Shown: positions 7,558-15,362, numbered from the stretch's first letter. The stretch: DNA of 20,239 nt from UBA6902 sp964393845 (GCA_964393845.1 CAYMUX010000064.1:1-20239), one strand, 5' to 3'. The notes: generated by a model from the letters alone, not told the origin. A program made the numbers and translations.

Positions 7558-8297
7558 TGGCCCAGAAATCAGCAATAGAATGGACCGGCTCAACATGGAA
7601 TCCCGTGACCGGGTGCGTAAAAGTCAGTCCGGGGTGTATGCATTGCTATGCTGAACGGATGGCGCAACGCCTTCAGGCCATGGGCCAGTCTAACTATGCG
7701 AATGGTTTTAAACTCGCACTTCACGAACATGCGCTCGAACTGCCGTTCAAATGGAAAAAGCCGCAGACTATATTTGTTAATTCCATGAGCGATCTCTTCC
7801 TGAAAGGTATCCCTAAAGAGTTTATCAAAAAGGTTTTTAATGTTATGGCCAAGGCACACTGGCATACATTCCAGGTTCTTACCAAACGGACTGAAAGACT
7901 TCTGGAGTTAAGCGCTGAATTGCCGTGGGCTCAGAACATCTGGATGGGCGTGACTGTGGAAAACAAGGATTATTCTTTTCGCATTGACCATCTTCGCAAA
8001 ACAGGCGCTCATCTTAAATTTCTCTCGATAGAGCCGTTGCTTGGCCCGGTACCGCATCTGAATCTGGACGAAATCGACTGGGTGATCGTCGGAGGTGAAT
8101 CCGGCCCCGGCGCTCGGCCTATGGAAGCGAAATGGGTTTTTGATATTCGTGACCAGTGCCAGGAAGCAGACGTGCCGTTCTTCTTTAAGCAGTGGGGCGG
8201 GACACGAAAGAAAAAGGCGGGGAGGCTGCTGGATGGAAGATCGTGGGATGAAATGCCGGTCATATTGAGGCAGGATATGAGGGCAATGGTTGGATGA
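7557..8297 (+). CDS. DUF5131 / phage Gp37-Gp68 family three-cysteine protein
   Basis: A 246-residue member of the phage Gp37/Gp68 family (DUF5131). The N-terminus SAIEWTGSTWNPVTGC is characteristic, and C20, C27 and C30 (CX6CX2C, then YAER) form the three-cysteine motif. This resembles an iron-sulfur site related to radical SAM proteins, though the spacing is not the usual CX3CX2C. Later family motifs are also present: NSMSDLF, VLTKR, GVTVEN, SIEPLLGP, VGGESGPGARP and FFKQWGG. Length is normal and nothing is broken. The biochemical role is unknown; the pair with TcmP is common on phages and mobile islands, suggesting nucleic-acid or nucleotide modification. The ribosome-binding site GAGGAG lies inside the end of the upstream gene. 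Confidence 0.88.
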   Translation: MAQKSAIEWTGSTWNPVTGCVKVSPGCMHCYAERMAQRLQAMGQSNYANGFKLALHEHALELPFKWKKPQTIFVNSMSDLFLKGIPKEFIKKVFNVMAKAHWHTFQVLTKRTERLLELSAELPWAQNIWMGVTVENKDYSFRIDHLRKTGAHLKFLSIEPLLGPVPHLNLDEIDWVIVGGESGPGARPMEAKWVFDIRDQCQEADVPFFFKQWGGTRKKKAGRLLDGRSWDEMPVILRQDMRAMVG

Positions 8298-8320
8298 GAG
8301 GGGGATGGAGTTGGCTGAAA
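8289..8320. repeat. direct repeat flanking the TcmP/DUF5131 cassette, right copy
   Basis: Copy of the repeat at 6578-6610, starting GTTGGATGAGAGGGGG. Its first bases encode the last codons and stop of the DUF5131 gene; the remainder lies downstream. Confidence 0.55.
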
Positions 8321-8421
8321 GATGTTTAATGCAAAAAAAACATAACCCTGCTTCGTACTGCACAAACTTCCCAAAAAGTTATAGACAATGGTAAAAAGCG
8401 ACATCGATAACTTGACTCTGG

Positions 8422-8450
8422 TTGTATGACGGCAACTATACTTGTATAAT
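8422..8450 (+). promoter_or_regulatory. sigma-70 promoter of the DUF262/HEPN pair
   Basis: TTGTAT-N17-TATAAT, with a perfect -10 box. Transcription would begin near 8457, only about eight bases before the DUF262 ATG. That leaves no room for a usual Shine-Dalgarno site, so the mRNA is nearly leaderless. Confidence 0.5.
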
Positions 8451-8464
8451 ACTTTTTATCAACG

Positions 8465-9541
8465 ATGAAAACTTGGCAAATAAATAAAACAGTATTTAAA
8501 GTAAGCGATTTCCTTTCTTGGCAGAAGGCTGGAAACTTAGATTTAACTCCACCATTTCAAAGGCGCTCAGTGTGGAAAAAAGGAGCTAAATCTTATTTAA
8601 TAGATACAATTATAAGAGGACTTCCGATTCCGATAATATTTATTAGAGACAAACAATCCGATGATTTCTCTCTTGAACCTCTCAGAGAAGTAGTTGATGG
8701 ACAACAAAGATTAAGAACCCTAATTTCTTTTATTGCTCCCACATACTTAAAAGATCACAAACCAGAAAAAGACGATTTTAAAATTTCCAGATCACATAAT
8801 AAAGACCTTGCCAATAAAGTATTTGGGGATTTGGATAAGGATACAAAACAAATTATTCTGGATTATCAATTTAGTGTTCACGTTCTTCCAGCAGATATTA
8901 GCGACCGAGATATTCTCCAAATATTTGCTCGTATGAATTCAACAGGAACAAAATTAAATCGACAAGAATTGCGTAATGCAGGCTGGTTTGGAGAGTTTAA
9001 AATGTCTGTGTATGAATCTGCATTTAAATACTTTGATGAATGGAGGAAATGGAAGGTTTTTACTGATGATAATATTTCAAGAATGGATGAGGTTGAGCTG
9101 TCAACTGAATTTTATAGCTTCATGATGAAAGGTCTAACTGGGAAGTCACAAAATGCGTTAGACAAATTATACGATGATTATGATGACGAAGGTACGTTTA
9201 AAGTAAAAAATGTTATTGAAAAAAGATTTGAAATAATAATGGACACTATTGACAATAATCTTGGGGAGTTTATACCGCAAAGCCCTTTCAAGAAAAAAAC
9301 AATTTTCTATATTTTGTTTGCTACCATTTATGATATATGTTATGGAATAAATTCAGAACTGGTGACTAAAAACCATAATAAAGTAACTGTTCACCAGATA
9401 AATATTTTAAGACATATTGGTGAAGACCTTGACCAAGGTAGGGCTGATATGAAAATACTAGAAGCCGCAACACGAAGAACAACTAACCCCCTTGAGAGAA
9501 AGATTCTTTTCAAATATTTCAAAACCAGACTAGATGGCTAA
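8465..9541 (+). CDS. DUF262 (ParB/Srx-like) protein
   Basis: A 358-residue protein whose N-terminal half is a DUF262 domain. Key motifs are PPFQRRSVWKK (residues 29-39), a short helix pair IDTIIRGLPIPIIFI, and VVDGQQRLRTL (76-86) with the conserved D78-G79-Q80-Q81-R82. The later FARMNSTGTKLNRQELRNA segment is also typical. DUF262 forms the NTP-using nuclease half of GmrS/GmrD and SspE-type defence proteins; here the C-terminal DUF1524 HNH nuclease domain is absent. Its stop overlaps the start of the HEPN-like gene by eight bases, so the two act together. Codon use is markedly more AT-rich than in the flanking regulators, pointing to horizontal transfer. Confidence 0.85.
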   Translation: MKTWQINKTVFKVSDFLSWQKAGNLDLTPPFQRRSVWKKGAKSYLIDTIIRGLPIPIIFIRDKQSDDFSLEPLREVVDGQQRLRTLISFIAPTYLKDHKPEKDDFKISRSHNKDLANKVFGDLDKDTKQIILDYQFSVHVLPADISDRDILQIFARMNSTGTKLNRQELRNAGWFGEFKMSVYESAFKYFDEWRKWKVFTDDNISRMDEVELSTEFYSFMMKGLTGKSQNALDKLYDDYDDEGTFKVKNVIEKRFEIIMDTIDNNLGEFIPQSPFKKKTIFYILFATIYDICYGINSELVTKNHNKVTVHQINILRHIGEDLDQGRADMKILEAATRRTTNPLERKILFKYFKTRLDG

Positions 9542-10196
9542 CTCAGCAAAAACTCTTTCTAATAAGCTAATCAGCCATTTAGCAAACATTGAAAAAACAA
9601 GAAAGAAGTCTGAAGAGTTATTGAAGGGTGGAATATTAGCTAATAGAGATGTGGATGTGATATATAGCGGTCTGTATATAGAAGCAGTCGTTTCATTCGA
9701 GAAATTTATTGAGGATTTATTTATTGATTTACTGTCCAAAAGGGTAAAGCATTCATCAATAAAAGTTAAGCCAAAAATATATTTTAAATCAGCCACTCTT
9801 GCCAGAAATGTTCTTCTTGGTGAAAGGTCGTATATTGATTGGTTGCCGTATGAAAAATTTACTAAGAAAAGAGCAAAAAGGTTTTTCAAAAATGGATTGC
9901 CATTTACAGGACGTGATATTAGACTTGAAACTTCTACGCAACCAAGCATCGACAAAAGAATCGAAAAGAGTTCTGAAAATATATTTATAATCCGAAATGT
10001 GTTAGCACACAAAAGCGAACAATCGTTTAAGCGCTTTCAAAAAGAAATAATATCATCAAGCGTTGGATTGCACTCAAAGGAAAAAAAGCCGATAGGATAT
10101 TTAAGAGGTATTCATTCGCATCATCCAATTCCAACCACTAGATACGAACAAATTATAAATGAGATGAAATTTATTTCTGTTTTATTGACATCATGA
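9534..10196 (+). CDS. HEPN-like predicted ribonuclease, partner of DUF262
   Basis: A 220-residue, all-helical, lysine-rich protein. Residues 149-159 read NIFIIRNVLAH, giving the RNxxAH form of the HEPN ribonuclease motif (R154, H159). An upstream helix, YIEAVVSFEKFIEDLFIDLL (about 48-67), fits the first HEPN helix with its conserved acidic residue. It is likely related to the RiboL-PSP or MAE_28990 type of HEPN, which I recall occurring beside DUF262, but I cannot assign the subfamily by eye. It overlaps the DUF262 gene by eight bases and shares its AT-rich composition. Likely role: RNA-cleaving effector or toxin of a two-gene defence or toxin-antitoxin unit. Confidence 0.62.
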   Translation: MANSAKTLSNKLISHLANIEKTRKKSEELLKGGILANRDVDVIYSGLYIEAVVSFEKFIEDLFIDLLSKRVKHSSIKVKPKIYFKSATLARNVLLGERSYIDWLPYEKFTKKRAKRFFKNGLPFTGRDIRLETSTQPSIDKRIEKSSENIFIIRNVLAHKSEQSFKRFQKEIISSSVGLHSKEKKPIGYLRGIHSHHPIPTTRYEQIINEMKFISVLLTS

Positions 10197-10582
10197 AAAT
10201 CAAGAAATGAGTACGCATGACCAGGGTCTTAACCTATATAATACACTTAACAAAATACAGAAAATGTACAATGCAGGTTCAATCTTCATCTCTAACAACA
10301 AAAGCCCAATGACAATGACGGCATCCGGGGGATAGGGTCAGGCTTGCTTTCGTGCTTTTAGCCTATCCACCATACGGCGTGGAATAACCTTAGCCTTGTG
10401 GTTCTCGTGAATACTCCGATATCCCGAAGTAGTTCATCCGACCTTATGCAAGTTTCTTGAGCCGGTACTCCATCGAAGCATCTACCAATAAAAATTGGCT
10501 GGCCTTGACGGATTGAAAAAATCGGTACTGCACAAGGCGTTAACGGAGAGCTATAAAAAACCAGTTAATCATGGACTGTTTC
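10197..10582. other. gene-free stretch, probably decayed mobile DNA
   Basis: No intact gene. On the minus strand, 10420 to 10337 contains a short protein-like tail (IPRRMVDRLKARKQA, then stop), and just upstream in another frame there is GRMNYFGISEYSREP, with stops between them. The second piece vaguely resembles the maturase end of group II intron reverse transcriptases, but I would not name it. This looks like a broken coding relic crossed by frameshifts. A TAACGG motif at 10546-10551 matches part of the Fic operator arm. Confidence 0.3.
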
Positions 10583-10620
10583 ATGTCAAATTAACGGTAT
10601 TTTGACATAATCCCGTTAAT
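10583..10620. promoter_or_regulatory. interleaved palindromic operators of the Fic gene
   Basis: Two perfect inverted repeats interlock: ATGTCAAA (10583-10590) with TTTGACAT (10601-10608), and ATTAACGG (10590-10597) with CCGTTAAT (10613-10620). The right arms cover the -35 box and the spacer, so a protein bound here would block transcription. Confidence 0.6.
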
Positions 10621-10630
10621 CGGGTATATT
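10602..10630 (+). promoter_or_regulatory. consensus sigma-70 promoter of the Fic gene
   Basis: TTGACA, a 17-base spacer, then TATATT. The predicted start is within a base or two of the Fic ATG at 10637, and no Shine-Dalgarno site is present, so the transcript is probably leaderless. Confidence 0.75.
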
Positions 10631-10636
10631 GTCTCT

Positions 10637-11518
10637 ATGGCAACAACAAATCCTGTAAAGAACGAAATCAAAGCACTTAAAACCGAATACGACCGGCTTG
10701 GTAAGGGCAAAGGATCTTTACTTAAACTTATTGATGAGTCCGAGCTTTCTGAAAGCGTCTTCAATTCAAACGCCATTGAGAATTCAACGCTTACACTGAA
10801 GGAGACAGAGCGTATTCTGCTTGAGATGGAAGTTTCCCGTAATGTTTCGGTGCAGGAAGTTTTTGAAGCAAAAAATCTTGCACGTGTGATGGAATATACC
10901 AGAAGCAAAGCTATGGAATTGGAGCTTTCCATGGATATGATTCTACTTCTGCATAAAATGCTGATCGGTAATATAAATGATGCTATCGCAGGGCGTTTCC
11001 GTACCACGGGCGAATATGTCCGCGTGGGAACGCATATCGCTCCGGCCCCGGAAAACGTCGAACGAATGATAGAGGCGATTCTGCTGGAATTTTCCGCAGA
11101 CCACCATAATTACTTTGCCGACAAGATAGCAAAATTCCATCTCGATTTCGAAACGGTCCATCCGTTTTGCGACGGTAACGGCAGAATAGGACGCGTGATC
11201 ATCAATTTTCAGCTCATGCGATCCGGTTTCCCCTGTATCATTATTCGGGATAAAGAGAAGCGGATTTATTATGCCTCATTCAATGAATACCGCGATTCAA
11301 AAAATACAAAGACGATGGAAAAGATTGTAACGCTTGCCCTGACGGAAGCGCTTCATAAAAGAATTGCTTATCTTCGCGGCGAGGAGATAACCCCGCTTGC
11401 AAATTTCGCAAAGACGCACAAGAGATCGATCAACACACTGCTTAACGCCGCCCGCAGGCAGACTATTCCGGCTTTCCATGAAAAAGGCGTTTGGAAAATC
11501 GGAGATTATAAACTATGA
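10637..11518 (+). CDS. fic: class II Fic protein (AMP transferase)
   Basis: A 293-residue Fic-domain protein, predicted to transfer AMP from ATP to a target protein and possibly remove it again. The catalytic motif HPFCDGNGRIGR (175-186) is complete, with catalytic H175. The N-terminal inhibitory motif S-x3-E-N is present as SNAIEN (44-49, with E48), which defines class II Fic proteins that hold themselves inactive. The C-terminal 45 residues (LANFAKTHKRSINTLLNAARRQ, then a basic tail) look like a helix-turn-helix or winged-helix domain, so it may bind its own promoter, which carries interleaved palindromes. No separate antitoxin gene is adjacent, as expected for class II. It stands alone in its own transcription unit, and its GC content differs from the AT-rich pair upstream. 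Confidence 0.93.
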   Translation: MATTNPVKNEIKALKTEYDRLGKGKGSLLKLIDESELSESVFNSNAIENSTLTLKETERILLEMEVSRNVSVQEVFEAKNLARVMEYTRSKAMELELSMDMILLLHKMLIGNINDAIAGRFRTTGEYVRVGTHIAPAPENVERMIEAILLEFSADHHNYFADKIAKFHLDFETVHPFCDGNGRIGRVIINFQLMRSGFPCIIIRDKEKRIYYASFNEYRDSKNTKTMEKIVTLALTEALHKRIAYLRGEEITPLANFAKTHKRSINTLLNAARRQTIPAFHEKGVWKIGDYKL

Positions 11519-11562
11519 ACGAAGAGGAAACACATGCAAAAGCTCGTACCTCATTTTAGAAG

Positions 11563-11628
11563 CCCGATATTATGTTCACATCCCTTTTGATTAGATATGT
11601 TTTTAATATCTTGGCCTTTTTTTATTGT
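11563..11628 (+). terminator. terminator-like hairpin, relative of the one at 6065
   Basis: The arms GCC-GATATTA (11563-11572) and TAATATC-TTGGC (11604-11615) form an imperfect stem before seven T residues. The right arm and T-run are identical to 6105-6128, and the left side shares GATATT and a TCCCTTTGA-like loop with the first terminator. It could end the Fic transcript. Confidence 0.55.
11605..11628. repeat. 24-base direct repeat, right copy
   Basis: Identical to 6105-6128 over 24 bases; the following bases also align with a one-base gap (ATAG). It lies about 60 bases before the start of sensory system 2 and marks the right edge of the accessory block. Confidence 0.75.
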
Positions 11629-11689
11629 ATAGAAGTAAAATAACAATATTAATAAAATACAAAATATTCCATTCGTATAAAGTTTAATC

Positions 11690-12544
11690 ATGATTGACCT
11701 CAGAAAGTTTTTTCTGACAGCTCTTATTCTCTTTATTACAGTAAGCGTGGCTGCCTCACAGGAAAAAGAGATAGTCTTTGCAATTTCCCCCATGGCATCT
11801 CCTGTGTCCACTCTTTCAGGTTATGCTGATTTCATTGATTATCTGTCCCAAAAGACAGGTATAAAAATAATCCTTAAACAGCGAAGAAAGTACTCTGAAA
11901 TAAATGCCCTTCTCAAATCCGGCGGCGCACAGTTTGCTTATACATGCACGGGAGCATACCTGAGCGGCAGAAATGAATTCGGCCTTGAAGTGCTTGCAGT
12001 TCCGGTTATTAACGGTAAAACAACTTACAACTCTTATATCATTGTAAACAGCAAAAGCAAAATACAGACATTTGAACAGCTTAAAGGAAAGGTCTTTGCA
12101 TTTACGGACCCGATGTCATTATCCGGCAGGATTTATCCGGCGTATCTGCTTGAGACCATGGACATGACGCCGGAGAAGTTTTTCAGGAAGACCTTTTATA
12201 CGTCAAGTCATGAAAAGTCGGTTGAGTCCGTGGCATACGGGCTTGCCGACGGGGCGGCGGTTGACAGCCTTATTTTTGAAGACATGAAAAGAATGAAGGT
12301 CCCTGCGACTGCCATGGTCAACATAATTCAGATATCTCCTCCCTACGGCATCCCTCCGATTGTTGTTTCTCCCGGCACTGATAAATCAATAAAGCAGTTG
12401 ATGCTGTCTTCACTCCTGAAAATGAAAGACGATCCGTCAGGGAAGAAAATTCTCGAAGAACTTCATATAGAGAAATTCGTTCTACCTGATCCGGCTATTT
12501 ATCACAGTGCCGTTCAAATACGCCAGGCCACGATGCTGCCATGA
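11690..12544 (+). CDS. PhnD-like periplasmic binding protein, sensor partner
   Basis: A 284-residue periplasmic binding protein of the PhnD family (phosphonate/phosphate/phosphite-type ligands). Residues 1-23 are a signal peptide ending VAASQ. The opening EIVFAISPMASPVSTLSGYADFIDYLSQKTG and the later LKGKVFAFTDPMSLSGRIYPAYLL are typical of the family, whose binding cleft often holds a Ser/Thr-rich loop such as DPMSLSG. No ABC permease or ATPase is nearby. Instead its stop overlaps the start of kinase 2 by four bases, so it probably hands the ligand signal to that kinase's periplasmic domain, making a three-component sensor. The ligand is unknown: PhnD-like folds also bind other small oxyanions. 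The ribosome-binding site is poor. Confidence 0.85.
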   Translation: MIDLRKFFLTALILFITVSVAASQEKEIVFAISPMASPVSTLSGYADFIDYLSQKTGIKIILKQRRKYSEINALLKSGGAQFAYTCTGAYLSGRNEFGLEVLAVPVINGKTTYNSYIIVNSKSKIQTFEQLKGKVFAFTDPMSLSGRIYPAYLLETMDMTPEKFFRKTFYTSSHEKSVESVAYGLADGAAVDSLIFEDMKRMKVPATAMVNIIQISPPYGIPPIVVSPGTDKSIKQLMLSSLLKMKDDPSGKKILEELHIEKFVLPDPAIYHSAVQIRQATMLP

Positions 12545-13965
12545 AGTTAAGGAAATTTGTTGACAGCATAGCCTTTCGTATTTCAATATCCATTGCGGTC
12601 GTTGTCGCGGCCTCGACCATAGCCGTGGGCTGGCTTATTATGCAGGAGGAAAGAAAGACGCTTGAGGCAGAGCTTCAGAGCAAGGGCAAGTATCTTGCCG
12701 AGTTGATGTCGCATCAAGTAATTGAACCTTTGCTCTATGAGGAACGTCATGCGATATTCTCTCTCCTTGAAGGCGCCATGAAGAGCGCACAGAGCCTGAT
12801 AGTGAATGCCGAGGTATATGATAAAAAGGGAGACGCGATAGTTTCGGTTTATAAAGATAAAAAATATGAGACTATACAACGTCCGCAATATGCTTTTGAT
12901 CATCCTGCACCGGGAGTGTACATTCAGGAAGACAACAACCTGCCTTTATATCATATGAGCATACCCGTTAATGCCGGGAATCTCGGGACCATAGGATTTC
13001 TCAGATTATGCATTACGAAAGAATATTTGTTAGGCACACTGAAAGACGTTAAGAAGAAGCTTTTTCTCTTTTCCGCTGCCGTTACCTTTGTCGGCATAAT
13101 ATTAGGACTCTCTATGGCCAGAAAGGTGTTGCAGCCGATCCTTATCTTAAGCAAAGGAGTAAGCCTGATAGGCGAGGGTGAAGTCGGGGTTGAAGTGCCT
13201 GTTGTAGGTCATGGTGAAATAAGGGAGCTTTCACTGTCTTTTAACAGGATGTCCGTAAAATTGAAAGAGCTCATAGACAAGATCAAATCAGCCCAGGAGC
13301 ACATGGTCAGGACGGAAAAGCTGTATGCTATCGGAGAGTTCTCTGCGGGAATTGCGCATGAAATTAAAAACCCGCTTACACCTATTATGATGCTCATGCG
13401 CAGGGTGAAGGAAGAAAAAGAGTCCCTTACCGATAAAGACATTGATATTATCGAAGAAGAGCTCAACAGGATTGACAAAATAGTGACTGAATTCCTGGCC
13501 TTTGCAAGACCGGCCAAGGTGGAAAAGACAAAGGTTAATATTAATGAAGTCATCAGCGAGGTCATCACTTTAACAAAGCCTAAAATGGACCGGTCGGGAA
13601 TATTTATTATCGGGAAGTATTTGCCGGCGCTGCCGGACATAACGGGAAATAATGATGCCCTCAAACAGGTCTTTCTCAATATCATGCTGAATGCGGTCCA
13701 GGCAATGGACGGCAAAGGTGGCGAGCTGACGGTAGAAACATCAACCGGTGATGGGAATGTCAGGGTCATAATAAGCGATACCGGGATTGGAATACCTGAA
13801 GAAAATATGAAGAAAGTTTACGACCCCTTTTTTACAACCAAGAGAGAAGGCACGGGCATGGGACTTGCTTTAACTCACAACATAGTAAGCGACCATTCAG
13901 GCAGAATAGATATAGATTCAATCCCCGGCAAAGGGACAACGGTGAAGGTGGAGTTCCCGGTATGA
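12541..13965 (+). CDS. membrane sensor histidine kinase, system 2
   Basis: A 474-residue paralogue of the kinase at 2667 with the same layout: membrane helix 1 (about 13-34), periplasmic domain (about 35-171), membrane helix 2 (about 173-194), HAMP, HisKA with H273 in AHEIKNP, and the ATPase domain with N384, DTGIGIP (D413), YDPFF and GTGMGLAL. The sensor regions of the two kinases align throughout (ERKTLE-EL-SKG-YLAEL motif near residue 37, GFLRLCITKE near 152), so they arose by duplication. They differ most around residues 105-130, where specificity may lie. It is coupled by 4-base overlaps to the PhnD-like gene before it and the regulator after it. No catalytic residue is missing. Confidence 0.95.
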   Translation: MKLRKFVDSIAFRISISIAVVVAASTIAVGWLIMQEERKTLEAELQSKGKYLAELMSHQVIEPLLYEERHAIFSLLEGAMKSAQSLIVNAEVYDKKGDAIVSVYKDKKYETIQRPQYAFDHPAPGVYIQEDNNLPLYHMSIPVNAGNLGTIGFLRLCITKEYLLGTLKDVKKKLFLFSAAVTFVGIILGLSMARKVLQPILILSKGVSLIGEGEVGVEVPVVGHGEIRELSLSFNRMSVKLKELIDKIKSAQEHMVRTEKLYAIGEFSAGIAHEIKNPLTPIMMLMRRVKEEKESLTDKDIDIIEEELNRIDKIVTEFLAFARPAKVEKTKVNINEVISEVITLTKPKMDRSGIFIIGKYLPALPDITGNNDALKQVFLNIMLNAVQAMDGKGGELTVETSTGDGNVRVIISDTGIGIPEENMKKVYDPFFTTKREGTGMGLALTHNIVSDHSGRIDIDSIPGKGTTVKVEFPV

Positions 13966-15362
13966 ATACATTGCTTGTAGTAGATGATGAAAAGTCAGTC
14001 AGATATTCCTTTGAAAGGATATTTAAGAATTACTATAACGTCCTTACCGCCGAAGACGGCAAGTCTGCAATCGAAGTCCTTGATCGTAATATTGATAATA
14101 TCGATGTAATTTTTCTCGATGTCAGAATGCCTGACATGAACGGGATCGAAGTCCTGAGAAGGATCAGGGACAAGTCGAAAAATATTCCGGTCATTATTAT
14201 GACCGCCTTCAGCGATTCCGACACTGCGATTGAGGCCATGAAAGGAGGGGCCTTCGATTACCTTTTAAAACCTCTGCGTAATGAGCAGCTGCGAGAGGTC
14301 ATAGAGAAGGCGCTTGATTCTGCAAGACTAAGGCAGGAGGCCTTCTGTTACTGCGAGCAAAACTTCTCCGGGTCCGAGAACATTGTCGGAAAAAGCAGGG
14401 CCATCCTTGAACTTTGCAAAAAGATAGGACAGGCAGCAGGCTCGGATATCCCGGTCCTCATTACTGGAGAAAGCGGCGTGGGAAAGGAGATAGTGGCCCG
14501 CGCCATCTACAATCACAGCCGCCGCAAGGGAGAGGTCTTTATGGCGGTCAATTGCGCGGCCCTGCCCGAAGGGATAATCGAGAGCGAGTTGTTCGGCAAT
14601 GAAAAAGGCGCATTTACCGGGGCTGATAAGAAAAGGATAGGCAGATTTGAACAGTGCAGCGGCGGCACGATATTCCTTGATGAGATCGGGGACATGCATC
14701 TTTCTGCGCAGGCAAAGCTGCTGAGGGTTTTACAGGACGGGAGCTTTGAGCGTCTCGGAAGCAGCGAGACCATCAGGACAAACGTGAGGCTTATCGCTGC
14801 AAGCAATAAAAATCTCCGGGATGCGGCAGGGCAGGGGAGATTCAGGGAGGACCTGTTTCACAGGTTGAATGTATTCCCCATATATATACCTCCGTTAAGA
14901 GAGAGGAAAGAAGATATTCAACCATTGTCGGAGTACTTTATCGCCCGCTCAATCAGAGGGACTGATAAGGGGGTAAAGGGCATATCGCCTGAGGCGTTGA
15001 AGATGCTCATGGCGCATAACTGGCCCGGCAATGTGAGGGAGCTTGAAAATGTCATAAGACGCGCAGTCGTGGTTTCAACTGCTGATGTTATCGGCGTTAA
15101 TGATCTGGACATCCATGAAAAGCCGCTGAAAAAAGAACTGTGCGCCCTTACCGATGTTATTGATAATCTGATTGAGAGCGCCATCGCAACTGATGAACAC
15201 CCCGATATTTATGCCGTTGTTGTGTCAAGCGTCGAAAAACAGCTTATAGCAAGACTCCTGGAAATAACAAAAGGCAATAAACAAAAGGCCTCCGAGCTCC
15301 TCGGCATCACCAGAGTGACCCTCCGGAAGAAGATGCAGGAGTACAACATCTCTCCCGGATAG
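13962..15362 (+). CDS. NtrC-family sigma-54 response regulator, system 2
   Basis: A 466-residue paralogue of the regulator at 4085. The receiver has D8/D9, phospho-acceptor D53 in LDVRMP, T81 and K103. The AAA+ domain has GESGVGKE (169-176), GAFTGA (216-221), TIFLDE (236-241) and WPGNVRELEN. The C-terminal Fis-type helix-turn-helix (ASELLGITRVTLRKKMQEY) is identical to that of regulator 1 in its recognition region, so the two may bind similar DNA sites and cross-talk. It probably activates the sigma-54 promoter at 15444, about 80 bases past its stop, and with it the cytochrome operon. A 5-5-5 palindrome covers its last codon and stop. Confidence 0.97.
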   Translation: MNTLLVVDDEKSVRYSFERIFKNYYNVLTAEDGKSAIEVLDRNIDNIDVIFLDVRMPDMNGIEVLRRIRDKSKNIPVIIMTAFSDSDTAIEAMKGGAFDYLLKPLRNEQLREVIEKALDSARLRQEAFCYCEQNFSGSENIVGKSRAILELCKKIGQAAGSDIPVLITGESGVGKEIVARAIYNHSRRKGEVFMAVNCAALPEGIIESELFGNEKGAFTGADKKRIGRFEQCSGGTIFLDEIGDMHLSAQAKLLRVLQDGSFERLGSSETIRTNVRLIAASNKNLRDAAGQGRFREDLFHRLNVFPIYIPPLRERKEDIQPLSEYFIARSIRGTDKGVKGISPEALKMLMAHNWPGNVRELENVIRRAVVVSTADVIGVNDLDIHEKPLKKELCALTDVIDNLIESAIATDEHPDIYAVVVSSVEKQLIARLLEITKGNKQKASELLGITRVTLRKKMQEYNISPG

